Assembly: GCA_964473735.1 (NCBI GenBank)
Contig: CAYYQD010000050.1
Coordinates: forward strand, 1-12,981
DNA: 12,981 bases
DNA from: JAADCS01 sp964473735
Lineage (GTDB): Bacteria; Hydrothermota; Hydrothermia; LBFQ01
Direction of reading: 5' to 3'
Part shown: piece after piece, positions 7,207-12,981 of the stretch
Numbering within the stretch: the stretch's first letter is position 1
Layout: the number at the start of each line of letters is the position of its first letter
Position numbers and translations under genes: made by a program
Notes under the pieces: model-generated
What the model was told of the DNA's origin: nothing
What the model saw: the letters and a program-made list of their open reading frames with translations, nothing else
Databases searched by the model: none

Positions 7207-8510
7207 GAGACCTCTCCCTTACCCACTATCCAGACCCTCCAGCCTTTGGGGGGAGATTTTCGGAGGACTCCAACGCTATCAACGATGTAGGCCTTCCTTA
7301 CCCTCTCCCTTATCCTCTCCCAGTCCAGATCCGCGAACTCCTTCCAGCCCGTGAGTATGAGGACTGCGTCAGCCCCCTCAAGGGCCGTGTAAGGGTCACC
7401 GTAGATCTCCACCCCCATCCCGAACACCTTACGGGCGCTCTCCGAACCCATAGGATCGTAGGCCTTGACCTTAGCCCCCTGCTTCCTTATTCGGTTGAGT
7501 ATGGGGATAGACACGGAGTTTCTCACGTCGTCCGTGTTGGGCTTGAAGGTCAGGCCCAGCACACCCACCGTCTTACCGGTGAATACACCCCCCAGGGCCT
7601 CCTTTACCTTCCAGACTATCCTCCTCTTCTGGGCCTCGTTCCGCAGGTGCACGGCCTCAAGGAAGTGGGGAAAGTGGCCGTACTCCTCGGACATCCTTAT
7701 CAGGGCCATCAGGTCCTTTGGCAGGCAGGGGCCCCCGTACCCGGGACCCGGCCTAAGGTACTGCCTGCCTATCCGGGGGTCAAGCCCTACCCCCTCGGCC
7801 ACGTCCCAAACGTCCCCACCTAAGGCCTCGCACACGGCGGCTATCTCGTTTATGAAGGAGACCCGGGCCGCCAGAAAGGCGTTGGAGGCGTACTTTATTA
7901 TCTGGGCGTTCTTTATGGTTGTCTTCAACTTCGGGGCGTCTATGCCGTCGTACAGCGCCATCACTTCCTCGGCTATATCGGGGTTGTCCGCCCCCACGAC
8001 CACACGGGAGGGGTTCAGGAAGTCCAGAATACCGGTCCCCTCCCTCAGGAACTCCGGGTTGTAGGCTAAGTCGTAGTCCCTTCCCCTCTCCTTTCCCTCC
8101 TCCCGCAGAACCTCAACCATGGCGTCCAGACTCCCCACCGGGGCCGTACTCCTCACTATAAGAACGGTAAAGCCATCCATGGCTCTCGCTATGCTCCTTG
8201 TAGCAGACAGTAGCTGGCTCAGGTCAGCGCTTCCGTCTTCGTCCATGGGCGTGTTGACAGCTATGAAGACGTACCTCGCCCCTCTCACCGCCTCCTCCGT
8301 ACTCAGGGTAAATTTCAACCTCCCCTCCTCCATCGCCCTCCGCAGGTACTCCTCCAGCCCTTCCTCGTAGAAGGGGGGCTCCCCTCTCTTAAGCTTTTCT
8401 ATCTTCCCCTCGTCCTTGTCCATACCCACCACGTGATGCCCGAGCGTGGCCATACCCACGGCACTGACCAACCCCACGTATCCCGTGCCTATTACCCCTA
8501 TCCTTGCCAT
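7203..8510 (-). CDS. ugd: UDP-glucose 6-dehydrogenase (UDP-glucose/GDP-mannose dehydrogenase family)
   Basis: Oxidises UDP-glucose to UDP-glucuronate with two NAD+, supplying precursors for polysaccharide and glycan synthesis in the cytoplasm. The 435-residue product has the normal length. It begins with the NAD-binding GVIGTGYVG of the N-terminal Rossmann domain and continues with AVNTPMDEDGSADLS, STAPVGS and YNPEFLREGTG. The central helix region carries KYASNAFLAARVSFINEIA. The catalytic cysteine is C262 in GYGGPCLPKD, where most UGDs read GGSC. The C-terminal nucleotide-sugar domain starts at VGVLGLTFKPNTDDVRNS and includes AYDPMG. GDP-mannose dehydrogenase or a ManNAc-type dehydrogenase is less likely because of the KPNTDD and FLREG context. 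It lies 12 nt downstream of fabD, but a -10 box overlapping the fabD stop suggests separate initiation as well. Confidence 0.94.
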   Translation of the reverse strand: MARIGVIGTGYVGLVSAVGMATLGHHVVGMDKDEGKIEKLKRGEPPFYEEGLEEYLRRAMEEGRLKFTLSTEEAVRGARYVFIAVNTPMDEDGSADLSQLLSATRSIARAMDGFTVLIVRSTAPVGSLDAMVEVLREEGKERGRDYDLAYNPEFLREGTGILDFLNPSRVVVGADNPDIAEEVMALYDGIDAPKLKTTIKNAQIIKYASNAFLAARVSFINEIAAVCEALGGDVWDVAEGVGLDPRIGRQYLRPGPGYGGPCLPKDLMALIRMSEEYGHFPHFLEAVHLRNEAQKRRIVWKVKEALGGVFTGKTVGVLGLTFKPNTDDVRNSVSIPILNRIRKQGAKVKAYDPMGSESARKVFGMGVEIYGDPYTALEGADAVLILTGWKEFADLDWERIRERVRKAYIVDSVGVLRKSPPKGWRVWIVGKGEVS

Positions 8511-8519
8511 GAAGCGACT

Positions 8520-8525
8520 ATTCTA
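8520..8525 (-). promoter_or_regulatory. -10 box (TAGAAT) for ugd, overlapping the fabD stop codon
   Basis: Read on the minus strand, TAGAAT runs from 8525 to 8520 and ends 9 nt before the ugd ATG. Its first three bases are the TAG stop codon of fabD. No Shine-Dalgarno sequence is well placed (an AAGGGT is about 15 nt away), and no clear -35 is seen. Confidence 0.55.
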
Positions 8526-9428
8526 CCCTTGAAGGTATTTGGGGTCTTGAGGGCGACAGGTTATACGGTCGGTCGTCTGGTAGATTAAGCCGCACAGGAC
8601 CCTTCCGGGACCCACCTCCCAGACCTCGCTTACCCCCACGGCGACGGCCTCGGCTATCATGTCCGTAAAGCGTACGGAGGAGCGAAGCTGTACCCTCAGG
8701 GCCTCCTTCACCTCTTCGGACGTTTTAGCCACCTTTCCCGTAGCGTTCATTATCACTGGCACCTTAGGATCCCTGAAAGGGACCTCGTCCAACAGCCTCG
8801 CGAATTCCTTAGCCGCCGTATCCATCAGGGGGGAATGAAAGGCCGCTCCCACTTTCAGAGGGACCAGACGGAGCCTCTTCCCTCTATCCACCATAAGTTT
8901 TTTCAGAAGCTCCCCCGCTTTACTTACCTCCTCTTCACTTCCGGACAGGACTACCTGCTTGGGGGAGTTGTAGTTGGCGATGACCAGGGTGGAGAAGCCT
9001 CCCTTCAGGACCTCTTCGGCCAGATCTCTGGCGCCGCTCCCTACGACGGCCAGCATGGTACCGCCACCGGACCTCCCCATCAGTCTTCCCCTCTCTATCA
9101 CTAAGTTCAGGGCCGTGGCGAAGTCAAACACACCGGCAGCGTATAGTGCCGAGAACTCACCTAAACTGTGGCCGAAGACCACCTCCGGGGGCCTGCTCTT
9201 TTCAAGGATGTGGTACAGGGCCGCGGAGTACAGGAAGATGGCGGGTTGGGTGTTTATGGTGTCCCGGAGCTCCTCTTCGGAGGCCTCCGTAAGCAAGGCG
9301 CTTAGGTTTAGACCCGTTATGCTGTCGGCGAGTCTGAAGGTATCTTCGGCCTCCGGATACCTCTCAAGTAGGACCTTACCCATTCCAGCGTACTGACTCC
9401 CCTGTCCGGGAAAGGCGTAGGCCAACAT
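8523..9428 (-). CDS. fabD: Malonyl-CoA:ACP transacylase
   Basis: Transfers malonyl from CoA to acyl carrier protein for fatty acid chain elongation in the cytoplasm. With the start chosen here the product is 301 residues, close to the usual length of about 310. It opens MLAYAFPGQGSQ, the family N-terminus. The nucleophile is S88 in GHSLGE and the catalytic histidine is H198 in AFHSPLM; their spacing of 110 residues matches the family. NYNSPKQVVLSG and the C-terminal EVGPGRVLCGL are further hallmarks. An in-frame ATG 24 nt upstream (9452) would add eight residues. It is disfavoured because the FabD N-terminus begins at the inner Met, and a TAGAAT box lies between the two, ending 7 nt before the inner ATG. 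No other fab gene is in the window, so it is apart from the common fabHDG-acpP cluster unless that lies elsewhere. Confidence 0.95.
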   Translation of the reverse strand: MLAYAFPGQGSQYAGMGKVLLERYPEAEDTFRLADSITGLNLSALLTEASEEELRDTINTQPAIFLYSAALYHILEKSRPPEVVFGHSLGEFSALYAAGVFDFATALNLVIERGRLMGRSGGGTMLAVVGSGARDLAEEVLKGGFSTLVIANYNSPKQVVLSGSEEEVSKAGELLKKLMVDRGKRLRLVPLKVGAAFHSPLMDTAAKEFARLLDEVPFRDPKVPVIMNATGKVAKTSEEVKEALRVQLRSSVRFTDMIAEAVAVGVSEVWEVGPGRVLCGLIYQTTDRITCRPQDPKYLQG

Positions 9429-9435
9429 AGAGAGG

Positions 9436-9441
9436 ATTCTA
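9436..9441 (-). promoter_or_regulatory. -10 box (TAGAAT) for fabD, probable leaderless start
   Basis: On the minus strand TAGAAT runs from 9441 to 9436 and ends 7 nt before the ATG at 9428. The intervening CCTCTCT cannot act as a Shine-Dalgarno sequence. No convincing -35 is found at 16-19 nt spacing. The box lies inside the alternative longer reading frame from 9452, which argues that the longer start is not used. Confidence 0.6.
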
Positions 9442-9452
9442 AGGTACTCCAT

Positions 9453-9632
9453 AAACCGTATAGGTGCTGCCTTTCGGTCGCGTCTGCACCTCTGAACCTC
9501 ATTTCACTTCAGAAAATCCGCAATTTTACACACCCCCCGTGCTCACAGTTTTGATGCAGAATTTCAAAAAATTATTGGATATACATCATAAATTTGACAA
9601 ACGGTTGCGAACACCTTTATAATTACGGGACG
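9453..9632. promoter_or_regulatory. AT-rich divergent intergenic region between fabD and the surface-protein operon
   Basis: This is the only sizeable gene-free stretch in the window. Its right half (about 9500-9632) is markedly AT-rich against GC-rich flanks, with A/T runs at 9559-9576 and 9579-9595 just upstream of the strong plus-strand promoter, where UP-element contacts would fall. No convincing operator palindrome, riboswitch or small ORF is seen. Confidence 0.6.
9594..9623 (+). promoter_or_regulatory. Full-consensus sigma-70 promoter of the surface-protein operon
   Basis: A perfect -35 TTGACA (9594-9599) and a perfect -10 TATAAT (9618-9623) are separated by 18 nt, with AT-rich sequence upstream. 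The -10 ends 9 nt before the ATG at 9633, leaving room for a leader of at most about three bases and no Shine-Dalgarno site. It is the only promoter in the window with a clear -35, suggesting the strongest constitutive transcription. Confidence 0.85.
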
Positions 9633-10829
9633 ATGATTCTGGTAATCCTAAATCAATGCGCTCCCATACCGGCGGGTACTATAGTTATGTTTGATAGCAC
9701 ACCCCCTCCGGGATGGCAGGTTCTAACGGACTTCACCGGGCGCTTTCCCCTCGGAACGACCACGTACGGAGGAACCTTGGGTGGAACCTCCACGCATACG
9801 CACACCATATCTGGAACCACGACGTCTGGCTCCACCATTCCCAACTGCGGCGGGGTATCCTGGAGCATATACCCTATGGATCCCCACACCCACACCTTCT
9901 CCGTCACTACGGACCCCTCCTCCCACATACCCCCTTACCGCACCTTCATATTCGCCAAGGCCCTGTCCGACTTCAACGCCCTACCAAGGAACGCCGTAGT
10001 TATGTCCTACTACGCCCCCACCCGTCCGGAGTGGGACGACATCACCACCACGATGATGGACAGGTTCCCCAGAGGGGATCCCACACCGGGCCTAATAGGT
10101 GGAGCGGCCACGCACACCCACACCTACGCCGGCAGGACGGACTCCAGCTGGTCCTACAGCTCCGACATAGCGGATCATGGGTCAACCTACCATACACCCT
10201 ACAGGTCCCTCCACGACCACACCTTCTCCGGGACCACAGGGGCGGCCAGCAACATCCCTCCGTACCGCACGGTGAGGTTCTGGAGGGCGAACAGGTGGCC
10301 CGCCTTCATAGACTCCTGCAGGATAATCCTGATGTTTGACACTCTCCCCTCCTGTACCTACTTCAACCTCCTCCCGGAGTTCAACGGTCGCATTCCGAGG
10401 GCCAACACCTCCACGGGAAGTAACGGTGGCAGCACGTCCCACAGCCACACCTTCTCCTTCACCACGAGCACCTACTACGGGCCCTCCGTATGGACGGGAG
10501 GTGCCGTATCCTACCACCTCCCCCACGGCCACAGCCACAGCGCCAGCGGAACGACCTCCTCGGCCAGCCACATGCCACCGTACCGTACGGTTATTTTTGC
10601 GACCTACTGCGGTCCGTTCGGGAGTGGAAACGACCTTCAGGTAAGTGAAAGCTCCATAAGGTGGAAGGGCACCTTTACCTACGTCCTCTACTCTCCCGAT
10701 GGCAAGGTGATACGGAGGGGGAAGGCTAAGGGTAGTCTGGACGTTTCGGGGCTTCCTTCGGGGGTCTATATAGCAGTCCTCCGTATGGGGGACACCTTTA
10801 AAACCGTAAAACTGGTAAGAAGGAGGTAA
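9633..10829 (+). CDS. Secreted protein with three tail-collar-like repeats and a sorting-type C-terminal domain
   Basis: The 398-residue product contains three tandem repeats of about 100 residues (about 10-110, 117-219, 222-324) resembling phage tail-collar/short tail fibre domains. Each has a G/D-R-F/I-P motif (GRFPLG, DRFPRG, GRIPRA), two HxH motifs about 30 residues apart (H55/H57 with H85/H87; H161/H163 with H194/H196; H270/H272 with H298/H300/H302) and a closing PPYRT strand. In T4 gp12, HxH motifs from three chains bind a metal ion. Residues about 333-398 resemble a type IX secretion sorting domain, including LDVSGLPSGVYIAVL and the basic end KLVRRR. The N-terminus MILVILNQCAPIP is at best a very short signal peptide. 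The TTG at 9594 would extend the frame, but it is the -35 of the promoter, so ATG 9633 is the start. It is the first gene of an operon with the LVIVD protein. A cell-surface adhesive or structural role is inference. Confidence 0.84.
   Translation: MILVILNQCAPIPAGTIVMFDSTPPPGWQVLTDFTGRFPLGTTTYGGTLGGTSTHTHTISGTTTSGSTIPNCGGVSWSIYPMDPHTHTFSVTTDPSSHIPPYRTFIFAKALSDFNALPRNAVVMSYYAPTRPEWDDITTTMMDRFPRGDPTPGLIGGAATHTHTYAGRTDSSWSYSSDIADHGSTYHTPYRSLHDHTFSGTTGAASNIPPYRTVRFWRANRWPAFIDSCRIILMFDTLPSCTYFNLLPEFNGRIPRANTSTGSNGGSTSHSHTFSFTTSTYYGPSVWTGGAVSYHLPHGHSHSASGTTSSASHMPPYRTVIFATYCGPFGSGNDLQVSESSIRWKGTFTYVLYSPDGKVIRRGKAKGSLDVSGLPSGVYIAVLRMGDTFKTVKLVRRR
9660..10604 (+). repeat. Three tandem tail-collar-like protein repeats
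   Basis: Coding repeats of about 100 residues, diverged at DNA level but aligned by PPYRT (starting near residues 100, 209 and 315), the paired HxH motifs and the R-F/I-P motif. The third copy departs most, ending its second histidine cluster as HGHSHS and replacing FPLG with IPRA. Confidence 0.85.
10821..10826 (+). promoter_or_regulatory. Strong Shine-Dalgarno (AGGAGG) for the LVIVD gene
   Basis: AGGAGG lies 7 nt before the ATG at 10834 and is contained in the last two Arg codons of the preceding gene, directly before its TAA stop. It shows that this organism uses canonical ribosome binding sites for an internal operon gene, and it fixes this start. Confidence 0.85.
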
Positions 10830-10833
10830 GAGT

Positions 10834-12954
10834 ATGCTTTTACTGTTAGGCGCAGTTGAGGTATGTGGAGACATAGGAACGGTGGCACCCCTATCGGCGC
10901 GCAGGGGATGCTGCGACGTAATAACCCCACTTTTGGACTCCTCAAACGTCATATCGCTCGGTAAGTATCCCTTCGGTTCCAACCTGACGGCCGACCTGAA
11001 CCTCGGCGATGGAACAGTGTTCATGGGAGTGGGAGGCGGTATAAGGATATACTCCCTGTCCTCCTCCTCAATGCTCGGGGAGGTCAAGACCGACGGTGTC
11101 GTGATGGATGTGAAGTATCACAGCGGAATCCTCTACGTGGCGGACGGTCTGGAGGGGCTTATAGCGTACGACGTCTCCGACCCCTCCTCCCCAACGGTGG
11201 TATATCACTACGACTCTCCGGGTTTCGCCAAGAGGATAAACCTCTTCGGCAATTTGCTCTTCCTGTCCGACGGTGAGTTCGGTGTTAAGATCTTTGACGT
11301 TTCTTCCCCACCCTCTCCGGTTCTCATCGGTGCCATAAACACCTTAGGGGACGCCTCGGGTGTGGCCCTCAAGGGGAACGTCCTCTACGTCGCCGAGGTA
11401 TCCGAGGGGTTATCCCTTTACGATATAAGCGACCCTTCCTCCCCCACCCTCATAACCCGCAAATCCTCCATCGGTAGCGTCCTGAACGTCAGCGTGTCCG
11501 GGAACAGGCTGTTCGCCGCCGTCGGTACCGGGGGGGTCAGGGTATACGACATTTCGGATCCGACGGCACCGGCCCCCATATCCTCCGTGGGCACGTCGGC
11601 CCGGAGTACGGACGCCAAGGAGGTGGGTGCGTACCTGTACGTTGCGGACATGCCCGCCGGTATAAACGTATACGACGCCTCTACCTTCTCCCACGTTGGG
11701 AACGTACCGACCTACGGTGTGGCCTACGCCACCCGGGTGGTAGGGAACTACCTGTTGGTGGCCGAGGACATAGCGGGTCTGGAGATCTACGACATAACGG
11801 ACCCCTCCTCCCCCGTGAGGGTCTCCTACATTGAGGCGGAAGGGTGCTTCTACGACGTCAAATCCGTTGGCAACTCCATGTACGCCGCTGCAGGCTCCAA
11901 AGGGGTTAAGTTCTTCACTTACGGAATATACGGCCCCGTCAAGGTGGGCGAGGTTCGGGGCGGGTACGCCTTTGAGGTCTTTCCGTACGGTGGCAGGCTG
12001 TACGTGGCAGCCGGAAGGTCCGGAGGCTTGATGATATACGATACGGCCACCCACTCCCTCCTTGGATCTTACGACACCCCCGGGAGTGCCGAGGGCGTCT
12101 TCGTGGCCGGGAGCTACGCGTACGTCGCGGACGGGCTCTACGGTGTCAGGATAATAGACGTCTCCGACCCCTCCTCCCCAACGGAGGTGGGACATTACGA
12201 CTCCCCCGGTGAGGCCCACAAGGTATTCGTGGATGGGACCCTCATGTACGTCGCCGACGGGACGGCCGGGTTGCGCGTAGTGTCGGTGGCGGATCCCACC
12301 TCCCCGTACGAGGTCGGGTACTACGACACCCCCGGCACGGCTATGGGCGTCTTCGTGTCCTATCCCTACGTCTTCGTGGCCGACGGTGGGAGCAGCGGGC
12401 TACGGGTCATAGACGCCTCCGACCCAACCTCCCCGTACGAGGTGGCCCACTACATCACCCCCGGCGAGGGCAAGGACGTTGAGGTCCGTGGTACCAGAGC
12501 CTACGTGGCCGACGGGGTGGGGGGAATGCGGATATACGACCTCTCCTCCCTTCCGACCATAACGGAGTTCGGCTACTACGATACCCCGTGGTCGGCGCAG
12601 TCCGTTTTCCTGGACCCTACGGGCAGGATATACGTGGCCGACCTGTCCGCGGGTTTCTTCGTCCTCTCTATACCTCAATTCACGTCCGTGTCAGAGAACG
12701 TACCCCTTGAAGGGGTATCTATCGTACCCTACGGCAAGTACGCCGAGATAACCTTCTCCACGTCCGTACCCGGCAGGGCCCACCTCATCCTGTACGCCAA
12801 AGACGGGAGGACGGTTCTACGTAAGGTCTTCCGTCTAAGGAGGGGAACGGAGAGTAAGACCCTTGACCTGTCAGGGCTGGGCAGGGGCATTTACTACGCC
12901 AAAGTCCGTATGCCCGGAGGCCTAATCAGAACAGGGGTGATCGTCGTAAGGTGA
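10834..12954 (+). CDS. LVIVD-repeat beta-propeller surface protein with sorting-type C-terminal domain
   Basis: The 706-residue product is built of about 14 repeats of roughly 41 residues (about 61-617). The consensus is close to YVADGxxGLRIIDVSDPSSPxEVGxYDTPG, the LVIVD repeat found in predicted beta-propellers of secreted proteins. Fourteen units would suit two seven-bladed propellers. Repeats near residues 429-555 are most alike; the first, eighth and last are degenerate. The end (about 625-706) resembles a type IX secretion sorting domain, with beta strands, a DG turn, LDLSGLGRGIYYAKVRM and a final VIVVR. The N-terminus MLLLLGAVEVCGD is a short hydrophobic stretch with no basic residue before it; no in-frame start lies upstream, and the Shine-Dalgarno site supports this one. 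It is 4 nt downstream of the collar-repeat gene and probably shares its transcript. The likely site is the cell surface or secreted; ligand and partner are unknown. Only 27 bp follow the stop, so its terminator is not visible. Confidence 0.9.
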   Translation: MLLLLGAVEVCGDIGTVAPLSARRGCCDVITPLLDSSNVISLGKYPFGSNLTADLNLGDGTVFMGVGGGIRIYSLSSSSMLGEVKTDGVVMDVKYHSGILYVADGLEGLIAYDVSDPSSPTVVYHYDSPGFAKRINLFGNLLFLSDGEFGVKIFDVSSPPSPVLIGAINTLGDASGVALKGNVLYVAEVSEGLSLYDISDPSSPTLITRKSSIGSVLNVSVSGNRLFAAVGTGGVRVYDISDPTAPAPISSVGTSARSTDAKEVGAYLYVADMPAGINVYDASTFSHVGNVPTYGVAYATRVVGNYLLVAEDIAGLEIYDITDPSSPVRVSYIEAEGCFYDVKSVGNSMYAAAGSKGVKFFTYGIYGPVKVGEVRGGYAFEVFPYGGRLYVAAGRSGGLMIYDTATHSLLGSYDTPGSAEGVFVAGSYAYVADGLYGVRIIDVSDPSSPTEVGHYDSPGEAHKVFVDGTLMYVADGTAGLRVVSVADPTSPYEVGYYDTPGTAMGVFVSYPYVFVADGGSSGLRVIDASDPTSPYEVAHYITPGEGKDVEVRGTRAYVADGVGGMRIYDLSSLPTITEFGYYDTPWSAQSVFLDPTGRIYVADLSAGFFVLSIPQFTSVSENVPLEGVSIVPYGKYAEITFSTSVPGRAHLILYAKDGRTVLRKVFRLRRGTESKTLDLSGLGRGIYYAKVRMPGGLIRTGVIVVR
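11014..12684 (+). repeat. About 14 tandem LVIVD repeats
   Basis: Repeats begin near residues 61, 99, 141, 183, 225, 267, 306, 349, 388, 429, 470, 512, 556 and 598 of the protein. A 28-bp stretch encoding the DVSDPSSPT motif is identical at 11170-11197 and 12157-12184, in repeats 2 and 10, although the repeats between them have diverged. This points to recent duplication or gene conversion between repeats. Confidence 0.88.
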
Positions 12955-12981
12955 GCCTTCCTCTTCCCGCGCCGGGCCCCC

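Noticed and set aside
7725..7727. GGPC instead of GGSC around the ugd catalytic cysteine as a sign of altered function
   Set aside because: The cysteine and the following LPKD are intact, and the flanking position is not catalytic.
9552..9588. Inverted repeat TGATG...CATCA as an operator upstream of the surface operon
   Set aside because: The arms are only 5 bp with a 27-nt gap and no extension; such a pair is expected by chance in AT-rich DNA.
9594..9632. TTG at 9594 as the start of the collar-repeat protein
   Set aside because: It is the -35 hexamer of a full-consensus promoter, and the residues it would add have no signal-peptide or domain character.
9633..10829. Prophage or phage remnant suggested by tail-collar-like repeats
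   Set aside because: No other phage gene, integrase or attachment site is present, base use matches the neighbours, and the protein ends in a secretion-type domain shared with the next gene.
10182..11087. Long minus-strand open frames opposite the collar and LVIVD genes (also 11410-12219, 6171-6806)
   Set aside because: They are shadows of GC-rich coding DNA on the plus strand; their translations are low-complexity and show no domain, start signal or promoter.
12955..12981. GC-rich end of the window as a terminator for the LVIVD operon
   Set aside because: Only 27 bp are present and no complete stem can be drawn; the partner arm, if any, is outside the window.

Overview
The window is a gene-dense, GC-rich stretch of bacterial chromosome with ten protein-coding genes and no RNA genes, CRISPR array, insertion sequence or recognisable prophage. 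Codon choice favours ATA for Ile and AGG for Arg, and the proteins are rich in charged residues and Val, a style common in thermophiles. Two proteins carry C-terminal domains resembling the type IX secretion (Por) sorting domain, one attached to LVIVD-type propeller repeats. Together this suggests a thermophilic bacterium of or near the FCB/WOR-3 (Hydrothermae-like) lineages. That placement is inference; no marker gene here settles it.

Layout. Positions 1-2715 hold aconitase (acnA), closed by a hairpin with a UUCG loop. A dense plus-strand run follows: a ComM/YifB AAA+ ATPase (2764-4296), a membrane-anchored family 2 glycosyltransferase overlapping it (4293-5285), a small unrecognised exported beta-rich protein (5308-5841), a metallo-beta-lactamase-fold hydrolase (5871-6698) and a CYTH-domain triphosphate enzyme overlapping it (6688-7206). 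Two minus-strand genes meet this run tail to tail: UDP-glucose/GDP-mannose dehydrogenase-family ugd (7203-8510) and fabD (8523-9428). An AT-rich divergent promoter region of about 200 bp separates fabD from a two-gene plus-strand operon for surface or secreted proteins: a protein with three tandem phage-tail-collar-like repeats (9633-10829), then a 14-repeat LVIVD propeller protein (10834-12954). Both end in a sorting-type domain.

How expression appears to be organised. Six genes that do not overlap an upstream gene (2764, 5308, 5871, 8510, 9428 and 9633) each have a TAnAAT hexamer ending 5-9 nt before the start codon and no well-placed Shine-Dalgarno sequence. This is what leaderless (or nearly leaderless) mRNAs look like. 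The two clearest downstream partners are different: the LVIVD gene has a strong AGGAGG and the CYTH gene a weaker purine stretch. The glycosyltransferase is intermediate, with an ATGA overlap and a TAGTAT hexamer 7 nt before its start. The pattern also corrects two starts, for fabD and the collar-repeat gene.

Most of the metabolic genes are ordinary. The features most worth attention are the apparent leaderless-promoter architecture, the triple tail-collar protein with paired HxH motifs, its operon with a probable double-propeller surface protein, and the very short signal-like N-termini of all three predicted exported proteins.
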